Below, in pieces: positions 1 to 6,981 of a DNA stretch of 47,364 nucleotides. The notes under the pieces were generated by a model, which was given only the letters and a program-made list of their open reading frames with translations, made no database searches and had not been told where the DNA came from. Location: positions 1-47,364 of the forward strand of contig CAJUEG010000013.1 of assembly GCA_910584835.1 (NCBI GenBank), read 5' to 3'. The first letter of the stretch is position 1; each line of letters begins with the position of its first letter. This stretch comes from an uncultured Oscillospiraceae bacterium (GTDB lineage Bacteria > Bacillota > Clostridia > Oscillospirales > Oscillospiraceae). Made by a program: the position numbers and the translations under genes.

Positions 1-83
1 AAACTACAAAATTTCTTCGGCGTTTTCTTACAATTTCAGATTGGCGTTGACACCTCATCTGCGGAATTGCTCCAAAATGAAAA

Positions 84-129
84 AAGCGCCGTTTCTCTGC
101 TCCATTAAGGGCAGGGTAAAACGACGCTT
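84..129. repeat. Imperfect inverted repeat (hairpin)
   Basis: AAGCG at the left end pairs with CGCTT at the right end, followed inward by CGTTT/AAACG and CTCTGC/GCAG, with one C-A mismatch in the outer stem. It lies left of the tRNA-Ala remnant. The A-rich left flank would give a U-tract after the hairpin on the minus strand, so it may be a terminator for something transcribed leftward. Nothing else recognisable lies in 1-180. Confidence 0.4.
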
Positions 130-180
130 ACGTGAGAGTTTTAAATTGTCTTGACGAAATTTTTTCGGGGAAATAAGAAT

Positions 181-208
181 AAGGACCTGTGTGGTTACAC
201 AAGTCCCT
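181..208 (-). terminator. Hairpin after the tRNA-Ala remnant
   Basis: The arms AGGACCTGTGT and ACACAAGTCCCT pair with two mismatches around a GGTT loop. On the minus strand the hairpin follows directly after the CCA end of the tRNA-Ala remnant and is followed by a T-rich stretch (TTATTCTTATTT). This is the expected place for the original tRNA terminator, so the left flank seems to be the native downstream region of a tRNA-Ala gene. Confidence 0.55.
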
Positions 209-213
209 ATTCC

Positions 214-249
214 TGGTGGAGATAAGCGGGATCGAACCGCTGACCTCCT
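214..249 (-). pseudogene. tRNA-Ala 3' fragment (truncated gene)
   Basis: Read on the minus strand this is the 3' third of a tRNA: the variable loop GAGGTC, a perfect T-arm (AGCGG / TTCGATC / CCGCT), the 3' acceptor strand TATCTCC, discriminator A and encoded CCA. The T at position 70 of the acceptor strand fits the G3-U70 wobble pair that marks tRNA-Ala. The anticodon arm, D-arm and 5' acceptor are missing; similarity stops in the anticodon stem at about 249, next to a CT dinucleotide. The 5' part of the gene is not seen right of the transposase. It is either the left flank of an IS110 insertion or an attachment-site remnant of an element that used the tRNA 3' end. Confidence 0.8.
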
Positions 250-261
250 ACAATATAGTTA

Positions 262-490
262 CGGTGAAAGGCACGGCAGCCAGCCGTGTCTTTTGTCGTC
301 TCAAAGCTGAAGCTGTAGAATGAGGGAGTAAATGGCCTGACACCGCTGACCCTGGGCCAACACGCCCGATCAAGAGTCCGTCAGCCGCCTCTCTCATTCA
401 CAGCATTCGATTTGCGCAGGTAGAACCATCTCGTCAGGGTAGAGGCCCCGCCTGACTAGGCTTTGCTGGGCTTCGGCGGGGGTCCTGATT
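262..490 (+). ncRNA. Putative IS110 bridge RNA region
   Basis: Three nested or serial foldable units lie between the tRNA breakpoint and the transposase. The first is a small hairpin, GCACGGC (271-277) with GCCGTGT (283-289). The second is a long stem, GCTGTAGAATGAGGGAG (312-328) with CTCTCTCATTCACAGC (389-404), enclosing an inner stem GCTGAC (345-350)/GTCAGC (380-385) and large loops. The third is a stem, TCAGG (434-438)/CCTGA (484-488) plus GCCCCGCC (445-452)/GGCGGGG (475-481), closing a 22-nt loop. A 5' hairpin followed by two stems with big internal loops is the layout known for IS110 bridge RNAs (target-binding loop then donor-binding loop). The fold was made by eye and loop guides were not matched to a target. 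Confidence 0.5.
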
Positions 491-575
491 TTGGTGCGTT
501 CGTGTTACTCAGGAGATTGAACAAGCGACGAGGAAACAGAGGCGGGAGCCATATCCTATCACATAGGAGGGAACT

Positions 576-1799
576 ATGAACGCAGTAGGAATCGACGTAT
601 CCAAAGGGAAAAGCATGATGATGGCGCTGCAACCGATGAATCAAGTTGTGCTAAAGCCAAGGGAATACTTCCATACCAAAGCTGGTTTGGGCCAGATGGC
701 CCATGACATTCTAAGGCTGGGAGAAGAAACGCGGGTGATCATGGAGGCCACAGGCCGTTACCATGAGCCGGTAGCGGCAGCCCTGCATGAGTATGGCATC
801 CGTGTCACGGTGATGAATCCGCTGTTCATCAAACAAAGCGGCGGGGGCTCCATCCGCAAGGTCAAGACCGACAAAGCGGACGCCAGAAAGATTGCCAAAT
901 ACGGGCTTGACAATTGGATGGACCTGCGGGAATATACGCCTGTGGAAGCAATCAGGGAACAGCTGAAGCTGGTCTCACGGCAGTTCAATTTGTACATGAA
1001 GAACGTGGTGGCCTTGCAAAATAACCTGATTTCTCTCACCGACAAGGTTTTTCCAGGGGTAAACGAGATGTTTTCCAGCAAAGACCGCACTGACGGAAGC
1101 CAAAAGTGGGTGGATTTCATCACGACCTTCTGGCACTGTGAGTGCATCGCCCTGGTCAGTGAGGCCGTTTTCACGGAACGTTACCGCAAGTGGTGCAAGC
1201 GGAAGGGTTATCATTTCAGCGGCTCCAAAGCGGCGGAGCTGTATATTGGCAGCATCGGGCATATCACAACGCTGCCTAAGAACAGAAACACCAAGCTGAT
1301 TATCACCACTGCCGCCAAGGAACTGGCTGCGGCCAAGGCCACGCTGGCCGTCCTGCGTGCCGAGATGGACCGTCTGGCCCGGCAGCTTCCGGAATACGAT
1401 ACCGTCCGAGCCATGTATGGCGTTGGCGAGAAAACTGCCCCGCAGCTGATGGCGGAGATTGGCGACGTGCGCCGTTTCCCCCGCCGCAGCTCCATTGTGA
1501 GCTTCGCAGGCGTTGATCCGGCGGTAGACGAGTCCGGCAAGCACATTTCCAAGAGCAATCCCACCACCAAGCGCGGCTCGCCTCACCTGCGCAAGACGCT
1601 GTACCAAATCGTCTGCACTTACCTGAAAAAGTCTCCTGCTGACGAGCCGGTGTACCAGTTTCTGGACAAGAAACGGGCCGAAGGCAAACCCTATTTCGTC
1701 TACATGACCGCAGCCCAGAACAAGTTCCTGCGTATCTACTATGCCCGCGTGAAGGAGCGTCTCCTTGCGGCCAGTGTCCAGGAGTCCTCCGAGAGTTAA
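576..1799 (+). CDS. IS110-family transposase (DEDD recombinase)
   Basis: 407 residues, close to the family's usual 350-420. It would catalyse excision and insertion of the element, guided by the RNA of the 5' end. The N-terminal RuvC-like DEDD domain shows D7 in GIDVSKG, the glutamate of IMEATGRYHEPV (about residue 59) and the aspartates of KTDKADARKIA (about 108-112). The middle is helical. The C-terminal Tnp domain has a helix-hairpin-helix-like stretch (MYGVGEKTAPQLMAEIGD), then GVDPAVDESGKH with the serine expected to act as catalytic nucleophile, and KRGSPHLRKTLYQ. The start is set by AGGAGGG six bases before ATG. The frame is open throughout, so the enzyme could be active. It has lower GC than the genes right of 6980. 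Confidence 0.93.
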   Translation: MNAVGIDVSKGKSMMMALQPMNQVVLKPREYFHTKAGLGQMAHDILRLGEETRVIMEATGRYHEPVAAALHEYGIRVTVMNPLFIKQSGGGSIRKVKTDKADARKIAKYGLDNWMDLREYTPVEAIREQLKLVSRQFNLYMKNVVALQNNLISLTDKVFPGVNEMFSSKDRTDGSQKWVDFITTFWHCECIALVSEAVFTERYRKWCKRKGYHFSGSKAAELYIGSIGHITTLPKNRNTKLIITTAAKELAAAKATLAVLRAEMDRLARQLPEYDTVRAMYGVGEKTAPQLMAEIGDVRRFPRRSSIVSFAGVDPAVDESGKHISKSNPTTKRGSPHLRKTLYQIVCTYLKKSPADEPVYQFLDKKRAEGKPYFVYMTAAQNKFLRIYYARVKERLLAASVQESSES

Positions 1800-2423
1800 T
1801 CTGCGCTAGAATCCATAAATTGCGTGGTCTGCAAAAAATGATGTGCCCTCCCGATTGAACTGCATGAACAGACATCTCTCTCAGATCGAAAAAGGGCACC
1901 AGCTTGCTTGAGCACTAAAAACGTCAAATCAGGACCTATCGGCAGCTCCGATTTTCAAAAGACACCTCAAGCAAAAAGCGGCATTCACAGAGGAATTCAA
2001 ATAGGGCGCTAACTTGAGAACGCTAGGGGTGTGAGTTCAAGTCCCCCCAGTCAGGGCTTGATAGTAATTTTTCACAGCCCCCGGATTTTGCCGTCCGAGG
2101 GCTGTGAAGGCGTTGAAAACACTGGCTTGACGGGCAAGATAGCATTTTCACCCTATTAAGTTGGCAGGGGCGAACACTTTAGATGTGCCGGTTTAGCCCC
2201 AATGGGGCCACTGCCAGGGCCAGCGGTAGAATCCGAATTGCCGGAGCGGCTTGTTTCGAAGATAGCATGTTGCGTTCTTCCTTGAAATGCGCAAAAGACT
2301 TACGGATACGCGTTTCGACCCGGCGCGCAATATCTGCTTTTTGTGTCTCCGGGGTTCCGGCGCCGAGGTCTCCGGGATAACCAGAGCCCCGACCTGTTCG
2401 CTTCTGCTGTCCTTTTGAGCGGT
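1800..2423. other. Gene-poor junction between IS110 and the NACHT gene
   Basis: No convincing gene. The right end of the IS110 element must lie near the start of this stretch. Positions 2071-2108 form a strong hairpin (TTCACAGCCC / GGGCTGTGAA with inner CGGA/TCCG) without a U-tract on either strand. Positions 2163-2217 hold nested complementary segments (GGCAGGGGC against GCCCC and GGGGCCACTGCC). Around 2020-2050 there is a tRNA-like GAGTTCAAGTCC, but the T-stem does not pair. Short open frames at 2179-2445 have no ribosome site and no recognisable domain. I read it as scar tissue of several insertions and deletions. Confidence 0.5.
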
Positions 2424-5400
2424 TTAATACCAGACTGAATTCCACAACAGGTGTTTGTCGATATCCGGGTGCTCCGACTCCTGATAAGCCTGCTGGATGC
2501 TGCCAAGCGTTTTCAAAGGTATATCGCCGCGCCGGTAGGGGTAGGAGAGGAGCTTTTCATCCAAGTCCAGTACACGTTCCCTGTCATTCATCAGAAGGGC
2601 CAAATAAAGTGCCTGCTCGTGGTATTGGATCCATTTCCCTTGTTGTGCCCGCACATCCGGGTCGGGCTTCTCCTTGGAAAACTCCCAAGCTTGTGTCATG
2701 ATCTCCATCGTTTTCCGCCCCAGCTCCAGGTCTCCGCTCCGATTGGCATAGACCATTTTGAAATAGGCCGTTTGAAAACGGTGAAAAGGATCCTCTCCTT
2801 CCTCAAGCTGCACGGCGTCCAAATAGTGTTCCAAAGCTTCGTCCAACCCCTTCGGAGCGGACGTCCCCTTTTTCCAGATATCCAGCTGATCCGCGCAGAA
2901 TATTTTTAAGAAGAACCTGTAGCACCAACTCTTTCGGTATTCCGGCTGCTTCTGAATTCGGTCCTCCAGGTCCTCTATGAGTACCTCCAGTTGTTCACGC
3001 TTCCCGGCGCGGATCCGCACCTTATATAAATAGATCCCGCACTCTATGAGCCCTTTTACCGAAAGATGCTCCCTGCCATGGCGGTAGGTATTCGTAAGCC
3101 AGGAGTATGCCAGTGCACATTTGTTGTGGAGGCTCAGTATTTTGCCGTACTGCTCTCCGAATCGGATGCTGAGCTCGGAGCTGTTCTCCTCAATATACTG
3201 CGCCAGCCGGAAGCAGATCTGGTTCGCGCTCTGGTCCTCGTCAATAGAGTCCTTGTACTTATAGTAGGCCGCCAGCGACATTCCGTTCCAATATGTCGCC
3301 TCCGGGGACTTGCCGGACAGGCCCAGCATCCCGTCCTCGTCGGCCTCCAGCTCAAATACCGCCGTCAGCATTTCAACGTCCTTTTTGCTGTCCGCACGGT
3401 AGAAAATGTCTTTGGCTTTCTCCAGCTCTGAGCGTACGCTGAGATAAAAACGGGCCGGCTGGTTCAACGCTTTCCAACTCTGATTCAATCGGTATAGCTC
3501 CAGATGGGCCTGGCTGTAGTTGGGCGTTTTCACATAGACGCGGTTTACGGAGAGCCTCTTGGAACGGAGACGGTCCTGTACGATTCGGCAGAAGGAGCCA
3601 TTGGCGGATCGGATATGGATCCAACTCAGGGACAGGCCGGAGAGAGTGTTCAGAATGCTTTCCAAAACCGGGTCGGATTCGTTTTCATACAGCATCTCCA
3701 GGTATTTCATATTGCGGAACTGCCGCAGCTCCCTCGGGTCGCGCAGGGGGAGCTCGCTGATGTGCAGGGTCTTGACCCGATCCAGAGGAGTGACTCCCGC
3801 CGCATAGAGGAGGCAGTCCCAGCCGGTCTTGCTCAGGTCCAGCTTCCCGCTGTCGATCAGCTCCTCCAAAGCCTCCTGTGTAAAATCATGGCCCCGGTAT
3901 TGAAAACGGTGAATGCAGGGCAGGTATTCCAGGATCTCCACCAGGGAGATCACCGATTCGTCGTGCAGCTCCATCCACCCCTCCCTTTCCAGGAACAGGC
4001 ATTTGGACAACGTCAGATTTCCCTTTGGCACGATGTACTTCGCGCTGTTGGTGATTCGATCGTTCAATCCTTCCGCCCGGCAGAGGATCGAATAATACAT
4101 GGCTCGCAGGTAATCCGACCCGGAAGGGGAGTAGAGAAGCTCTTTGCGGCGGTGGTAATCCGCCTTTTCGAACAGGTGCTTTGCCAGGAAATACTCGTAA
4201 AACGTTTGGTGGCAGAAGAAAAAGCACATACCCTCATCGTCCGAGGACATGAAGCAGTGGGCCATAGCCAAGCGGCTGAGTTCGTCGCTGAAATAATGCC
4301 GGACAATGGCCTGGAACTGCTCCTTCGGCAGGTACCGCTCCTTATTTTCCAGCAGCTTCAGGGTCAACGCCTCTGCGCAGTCCTCAATCTGCTGTTTAAA
4401 CTGCTCCATTTCCCTTGGGTGTTTCTTGGCTGATTTGTTTTCAAAATAAATATGGAATTCCCATTTGATGATCGCGTCCAGCAGGACGTCGAAGGAAACC
4501 GCGATGTTGTGGGAGCCCCGCAGGCCCTCGGGGTTTTCCAGCTCCCGGTACCGCTTCATAAAGGCATATGCATAGCGGATGTACATAGGATAATGGAACA
4601 GGCTGTTTGGATTCTGTTTCAGAATATGCCGGAGCAGCCGGGTATAATAGGGCGTTTTCCACCAGACGGGATACCGATCCTGGTGCCGCGGTTCCATCTC
4701 TTTTTTTCGGGCCTCAATACTCCTCAGACTCCGCAGGGATTTAAAGGTTTTAATTACGTCATGGTCCGACAGCGGCAGAATCTTATATACGTTGGAGTAG
4801 ATATTTTTATGCTGGAGCTCCGTCAGGCTCCAGGTAGAGCGTTCCAGAAACTCTGGCCGGAGGCTGACCACGGCACACTCCAGATTCAGGCCGTGGGTTT
4901 GAAACAGCTTGTCCATATTCGAATCGCCGCCGAAAAAGAATATAGACCGGAACGCCTCTTCCATGGAATCCGGGTTTTCTTCCTGAAAGAACACATGCGC
5001 CTCGTCCAACCCATCGAAAAAGGCAACCACAGAGTCTCCGCTCTCAAAATGGTTTTCCGCCTTTTGCTTCTCTAGATAGCTGCCGAGCTTATCCATACTC
5101 GTGACATCCTGCATCTGAAAATAGACGCATTTCCGCCCCTTCGACAACTTACAGTAAAGGTAGCGCATCGTCGTTGTTTTTCCGCACGCGGGAGCTCCCA
5201 CCACAGAAAAGACGGCGGCCGCCGCCTGCTTTTCCCCGGAACAGGCCTTGATTTGCCTGAGCAGCTGCCGGATAGTTTTCCGACCTTCAAAACGCGGCGG
5301 CAAATAGCTCAAGATTTGATAAACCACCTCCGACTTCGAGACGACGGAATGGGCAATCAAGGCCTTGTACAGCCGGTCCACCGGCTTTTGCTGCATGAGC

Positions 5401-5552
5401 CTGTGCAGGACGCGGCAAATACATTTGGCACCGCCAACCGCAGCCGAGATGATTGCCAGAAACGATACAGCCGCGCCCAGCGGGGAATCCAGACGCTCCA
5501 GATCGGTGAGTGCAAGGAAATTCGCAAACGCGTCTACAATTCGGCTAAACAT
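2424..5552 (-). CDS. Membrane-anchored NACHT/STAND NTPase, candidate antiphage NLR-like protein
   Basis: 1042 residues from the ATG at 5552, chosen because AGGAG stands 8 bases ahead; an upstream in-frame ATG at 5582 has no ribosome site. Layout: a hydrophobic segment at about 26-45 (single membrane anchor or membrane effector), a helical linker, then the NTPase: Walker A GAPACGKTT (about 119-127), Walker B VVAFFDGLDE (175-184) with the DGLDE box typical of NACHT, and a sensor arginine in SLRPEFLE (230-237). The winged-helix end of the module shows FCHQTFYEYFLAKHLF (about 446-461), a hallmark of STAND ATPases. The remaining 580 residues are helical/repeat-like and TPR-like near the end, the expected ligand sensor. 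Such proteins sense phage components and trigger an N-terminal effector; here that role is inferred from domain order and from the neighbourhood of mobile DNA. The exact family is not recognised. GC is lower than in the core genes. Confidence 0.8.
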   Translation of the reverse strand: MFSRIVDAFANFLALTDLERLDSPLGAAVSFLAIISAAVGGAKCICRVLHRLMQQKPVDRLYKALIAHSVVSKSEVVYQILSYLPPRFEGRKTIRQLLRQIKACSGEKQAAAAVFSVVGAPACGKTTTMRYLYCKLSKGRKCVYFQMQDVTSMDKLGSYLEKQKAENHFESGDSVVAFFDGLDEAHVFFQEENPDSMEEAFRSIFFFGGDSNMDKLFQTHGLNLECAVVSLRPEFLERSTWSLTELQHKNIYSNVYKILPLSDHDVIKTFKSLRSLRSIEARKKEMEPRHQDRYPVWWKTPYYTRLLRHILKQNPNSLFHYPMYIRYAYAFMKRYRELENPEGLRGSHNIAVSFDVLLDAIIKWEFHIYFENKSAKKHPREMEQFKQQIEDCAEALTLKLLENKERYLPKEQFQAIVRHYFSDELSRLAMAHCFMSSDDEGMCFFFCHQTFYEYFLAKHLFEKADYHRRKELLYSPSGSDYLRAMYYSILCRAEGLNDRITNSAKYIVPKGNLTLSKCLFLEREGWMELHDESVISLVEILEYLPCIHRFQYRGHDFTQEALEELIDSGKLDLSKTGWDCLLYAAGVTPLDRVKTLHISELPLRDPRELRQFRNMKYLEMLYENESDPVLESILNTLSGLSLSWIHIRSANGSFCRIVQDRLRSKRLSVNRVYVKTPNYSQAHLELYRLNQSWKALNQPARFYLSVRSELEKAKDIFYRADSKKDVEMLTAVFELEADEDGMLGLSGKSPEATYWNGMSLAAYYKYKDSIDEDQSANQICFRLAQYIEENSSELSIRFGEQYGKILSLHNKCALAYSWLTNTYRHGREHLSVKGLIECGIYLYKVRIRAGKREQLEVLIEDLEDRIQKQPEYRKSWCYRFFLKIFCADQLDIWKKGTSAPKGLDEALEHYLDAVQLEEGEDPFHRFQTAYFKMVYANRSGDLELGRKTMEIMTQAWEFSKEKPDPDVRAQQGKWIQYHEQALYLALLMNDRERVLDLDEKLLSYPYRRGDIPLKTLGSIQQAYQESEHPDIDKHLLWNSVWY

Positions 5553-5636
5553 CCGCCTCTCTCCTTTGTGTTCCCGTTTCATCCGTATTGATAAGCTGGG
5601 GCAAGGTCCGCATCCTTCCAGATTCTCCTATTGTTT

Positions 5637-5665
5637 ATAATAGCATATTTTCCCCGCTTTTTCAA
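5637..5665 (-). promoter_or_regulatory. Sigma-A-type promoter of the NACHT gene
   Basis: On the minus strand: TTGAAA, 17-bp spacer, TATTAT, about 85 bp before the NACHT start. The -35 box overlaps the TGA stop of the truncated KilA-N gene, so the NACHT gene has its own promoter and does not depend on read-through. Confidence 0.6.
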
Positions 5666-6249
5666 TCCAGCAATAGCATCTTAAACTCCGGTGCAACCCA
5701 AGAGGCAAATTCGCAGGCAATCATCGGGTGGGCAAAGGTTCCGCCAGACTTGCCCTGTTTAGAGACGATACCAATTGCTTTCGTCCGCTCAATCCACAGC
5801 TTTGGTGTCAATGTAAAAGAAGCCGCCTTCTTTTTCTCCAGCAGTTCCATATAGCCAGCTTCATTGTAATCAGGGTTATGTTCTTTCTCCCACAAATCTA
5901 AGAATGCCAGAGTGTTTCTACTTCGCAGCCAGCTCTGGATCACATATCCCGGCGTATCCTCACTGTGTGCTCGAGCAATCTCGGTAAGAGAGACATAACT
6001 CTTATCCTGCCCTTTACCCTGCGGCATAGACACTTGCCTGTGTGCGGTGCACTCCAACACCTCGTCTTTGATCCGTCCATAGTCGGCGAATCCGGGAAGC
6101 ATGTATTCAGCGAGATTGTTTTCTTTTGCGATTCGTAGCATGATTCTGTTTCGTTCATCGCACGTGAGATTATCTGTCACTACGAGGTATTCCAGTAGAT
6201 TTCTGATTCCAATTAAATCCACGGGACTGAGCTTCTTTTCCTCTGCCAC
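5662..6249 (-). pseudogene. KilA-N domain protein, C-terminally truncated
   Basis: 195 residues from a GTG start at 6249 (AGAGG eight bases upstream; a GTG at 6258 is the alternative). The N-terminal 70 residues are helical and unassigned. From about 75 a KilA-N domain follows: YVSLTEIARAHSEDTPGYVI, IQSWLRSRNTLAFLDLWE, and FTLTPKLWIERTKAIGIV ending with GGTFAHPMIACEFASWVAPEFKM. KilA-N is a DNA-binding domain of phage antirepressors and related host proteins. The frame stops right after the FKMLLLD stretch, where relatives usually continue with a helical or antirepressor C-terminal half, so this looks like the front part of a longer protein. It could still make a stable DNA-binding protein. 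Probably a prophage relic. Confidence 0.7.
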
Positions 6250-6304
6250 GCGCCTCACCTCTTGAAGCTATTGTAACAGATATTTTGGAGATTGGAAATA
6301 GTAA

Positions 6305-6658
6305 TTATATTTGGAGCATCAAGGGCGAAACATAGCGGGTTAATTTACGGGGTGAGCCTGCCTTGTCATAGTCGACATTACAGCGTGCGGATTTTTCAAA
6401 CTGTACGTCCGTGAAAGACTCAAAGCCAACAATGGAAATGTACTTGGAATTAGAGAGAATATGGTCAACTGCGGCCCGGGTCCATTTTGCTTTCCCGGTT
6501 GGGGAAGGGATCTGTTTTTTGTAAAGCAGATCTACTACCTTGCCTAAGCTGGCTCCGGCAAGGTAGTAGTCAAAAATCATGCGGACAGTTTCAGCTTCGG
6601 CTTCTTTGCTCTCCAAGGTGCCGAGGGAAGTCAGATTAAAACCATATGGGATTCTCAT
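6305..6658 (-). pseudogene. Serine recombinase fragment (Recombinase domain only)
   Basis: 117 residues with a good ribosome site (AAGGAGG, 6 bases before ATG). The sequence runs MRIPYGFNL, EAETVRMIFDYYLAGASLGK, IPSPTGKAKWTRAAVDHILS, NSKYI, VQFEKSAR: this is the Recombinase domain that follows the catalytic domain in large serine recombinases. The N-terminal resolvase domain with its catalytic serine is absent and the zinc-ribbon/coiled-coil C-terminal part is cut, so it cannot recombine DNA alone. Relic of an integrative element or phage. Because the start has a proper ribosome site, a small stand-alone protein with a DNA-binding role is a weaker alternative. Confidence 0.7.
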
Positions 6659-6806
6659 GTTTGCTCCTCCTTAAAAATAAAATTTCCCATGTTAGCACCC
6701 TAAACAGGAGGTAAAACACAGGAATAAACCATAATTGATTTGTTGCTCATGGTTATTTTATACGATAACTTGATAACTACTTTGTATATTTTGCCGAGAA
6801 AACAGC

Positions 6807-6841
6807 AAAACCCGAGTATAGTCATGCTATACTCGGGTTTT
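6807..6841 (-). terminator. Intrinsic terminator of tRNA-Leu
   Basis: A perfect 15-bp stem (AAAACCCGAGTATAG / CTATACTCGGGTTTT) around TCATG, just after the CCA end of the tRNA on the minus strand. The T-tract gives termination leftward; the A-tract on the other arm makes it bidirectional. Confidence 0.9.
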
Positions 6842-6849
6842 GTCTAATT

Positions 6850-6938
6850 TGGTGCCGGTGGTGGGACTCGAACCCACACGGGGGATTAGCCCGGCGGATT
6901 TTGAATCCGCTACGTCTACCAATTCCATCACACCGGCA
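6850..6938 (-). tRNA. tRNA-Leu (CAA anticodon)
   Basis: A complete 89-nt class II tRNA with encoded CCA. The acceptor GCCGGTG pairs with CACCGGC. The D-loop is TTGGTAGACG. The anticodon arm GCGGA / TTCAAAA / TCCGC puts CAA at 34-36. A long variable arm (CGGGCTAATCCCCCG) and the T-arm GTGGG / TTCGAGT / CCCAC follow. A strong terminator lies 9 bases downstream. It separates the low-GC accessory stretch from GC-rich chromosome. Confidence 0.97.
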
Positions 6939-6981
6939 GGTGCAAAGGAATCATACCACGTTTTTCCCGGGAACGCAAGGG

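Larger units (their letters stand above)
250..1850 (+). mobile_element. IS110-family insertion sequence (ends approximate)
   Basis: A single-gene element: about 325 nt of structured non-coding DNA followed by a DEDD transposase gene. The long 5' non-coding end and short 3' end fit the IS110 subgroup rather than IS1111, in which the long end is downstream. I see no clear terminal inverted repeats or target duplication, as expected for the IS110 subgroup. The left end is put at the tRNA-Ala breakpoint (a CT at 248-249, and CT is the core dinucleotide of several IS110 elements). The right end cannot be fixed from one copy; 1850 is a guess based on usual right-end length. Confidence 0.6.

Noticed and set aside
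2013..2060. tRNA-like stretch with GAGTTCAAGTCC downstream of the IS110 transposase
   Set aside because: The segment has a T-loop-like sequence but the T-stem (GTGAG against CCCCC) does not pair and no anticodon arm or acceptor pairing is found. Not called as a tRNA.
2071..2108. Strong hairpin considered as a terminator
   Set aside because: Neither strand has a T-run directly after the stem, so it was recorded only as a hairpin.
2179..2445. Open frame of 88 codons before the NACHT gene end (minus strand)
   Set aside because: No ribosome site, overlaps the end of the NACHT gene, crosses an inverted repeat and shows no domain.
3504..4433. Long open frame (309 codons) on the plus strand inside the NACHT gene
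   Set aside because: It is antisense to clearly coding sequence with NACHT/STAND motifs, has no ribosome site and no recognisable domain.
1..6700. CRISPR array or toxin-antitoxin pair in the accessory patch
   Set aside because: No regularly spaced repeats and no pair of small overlapping genes with toxin or antitoxin features were found.
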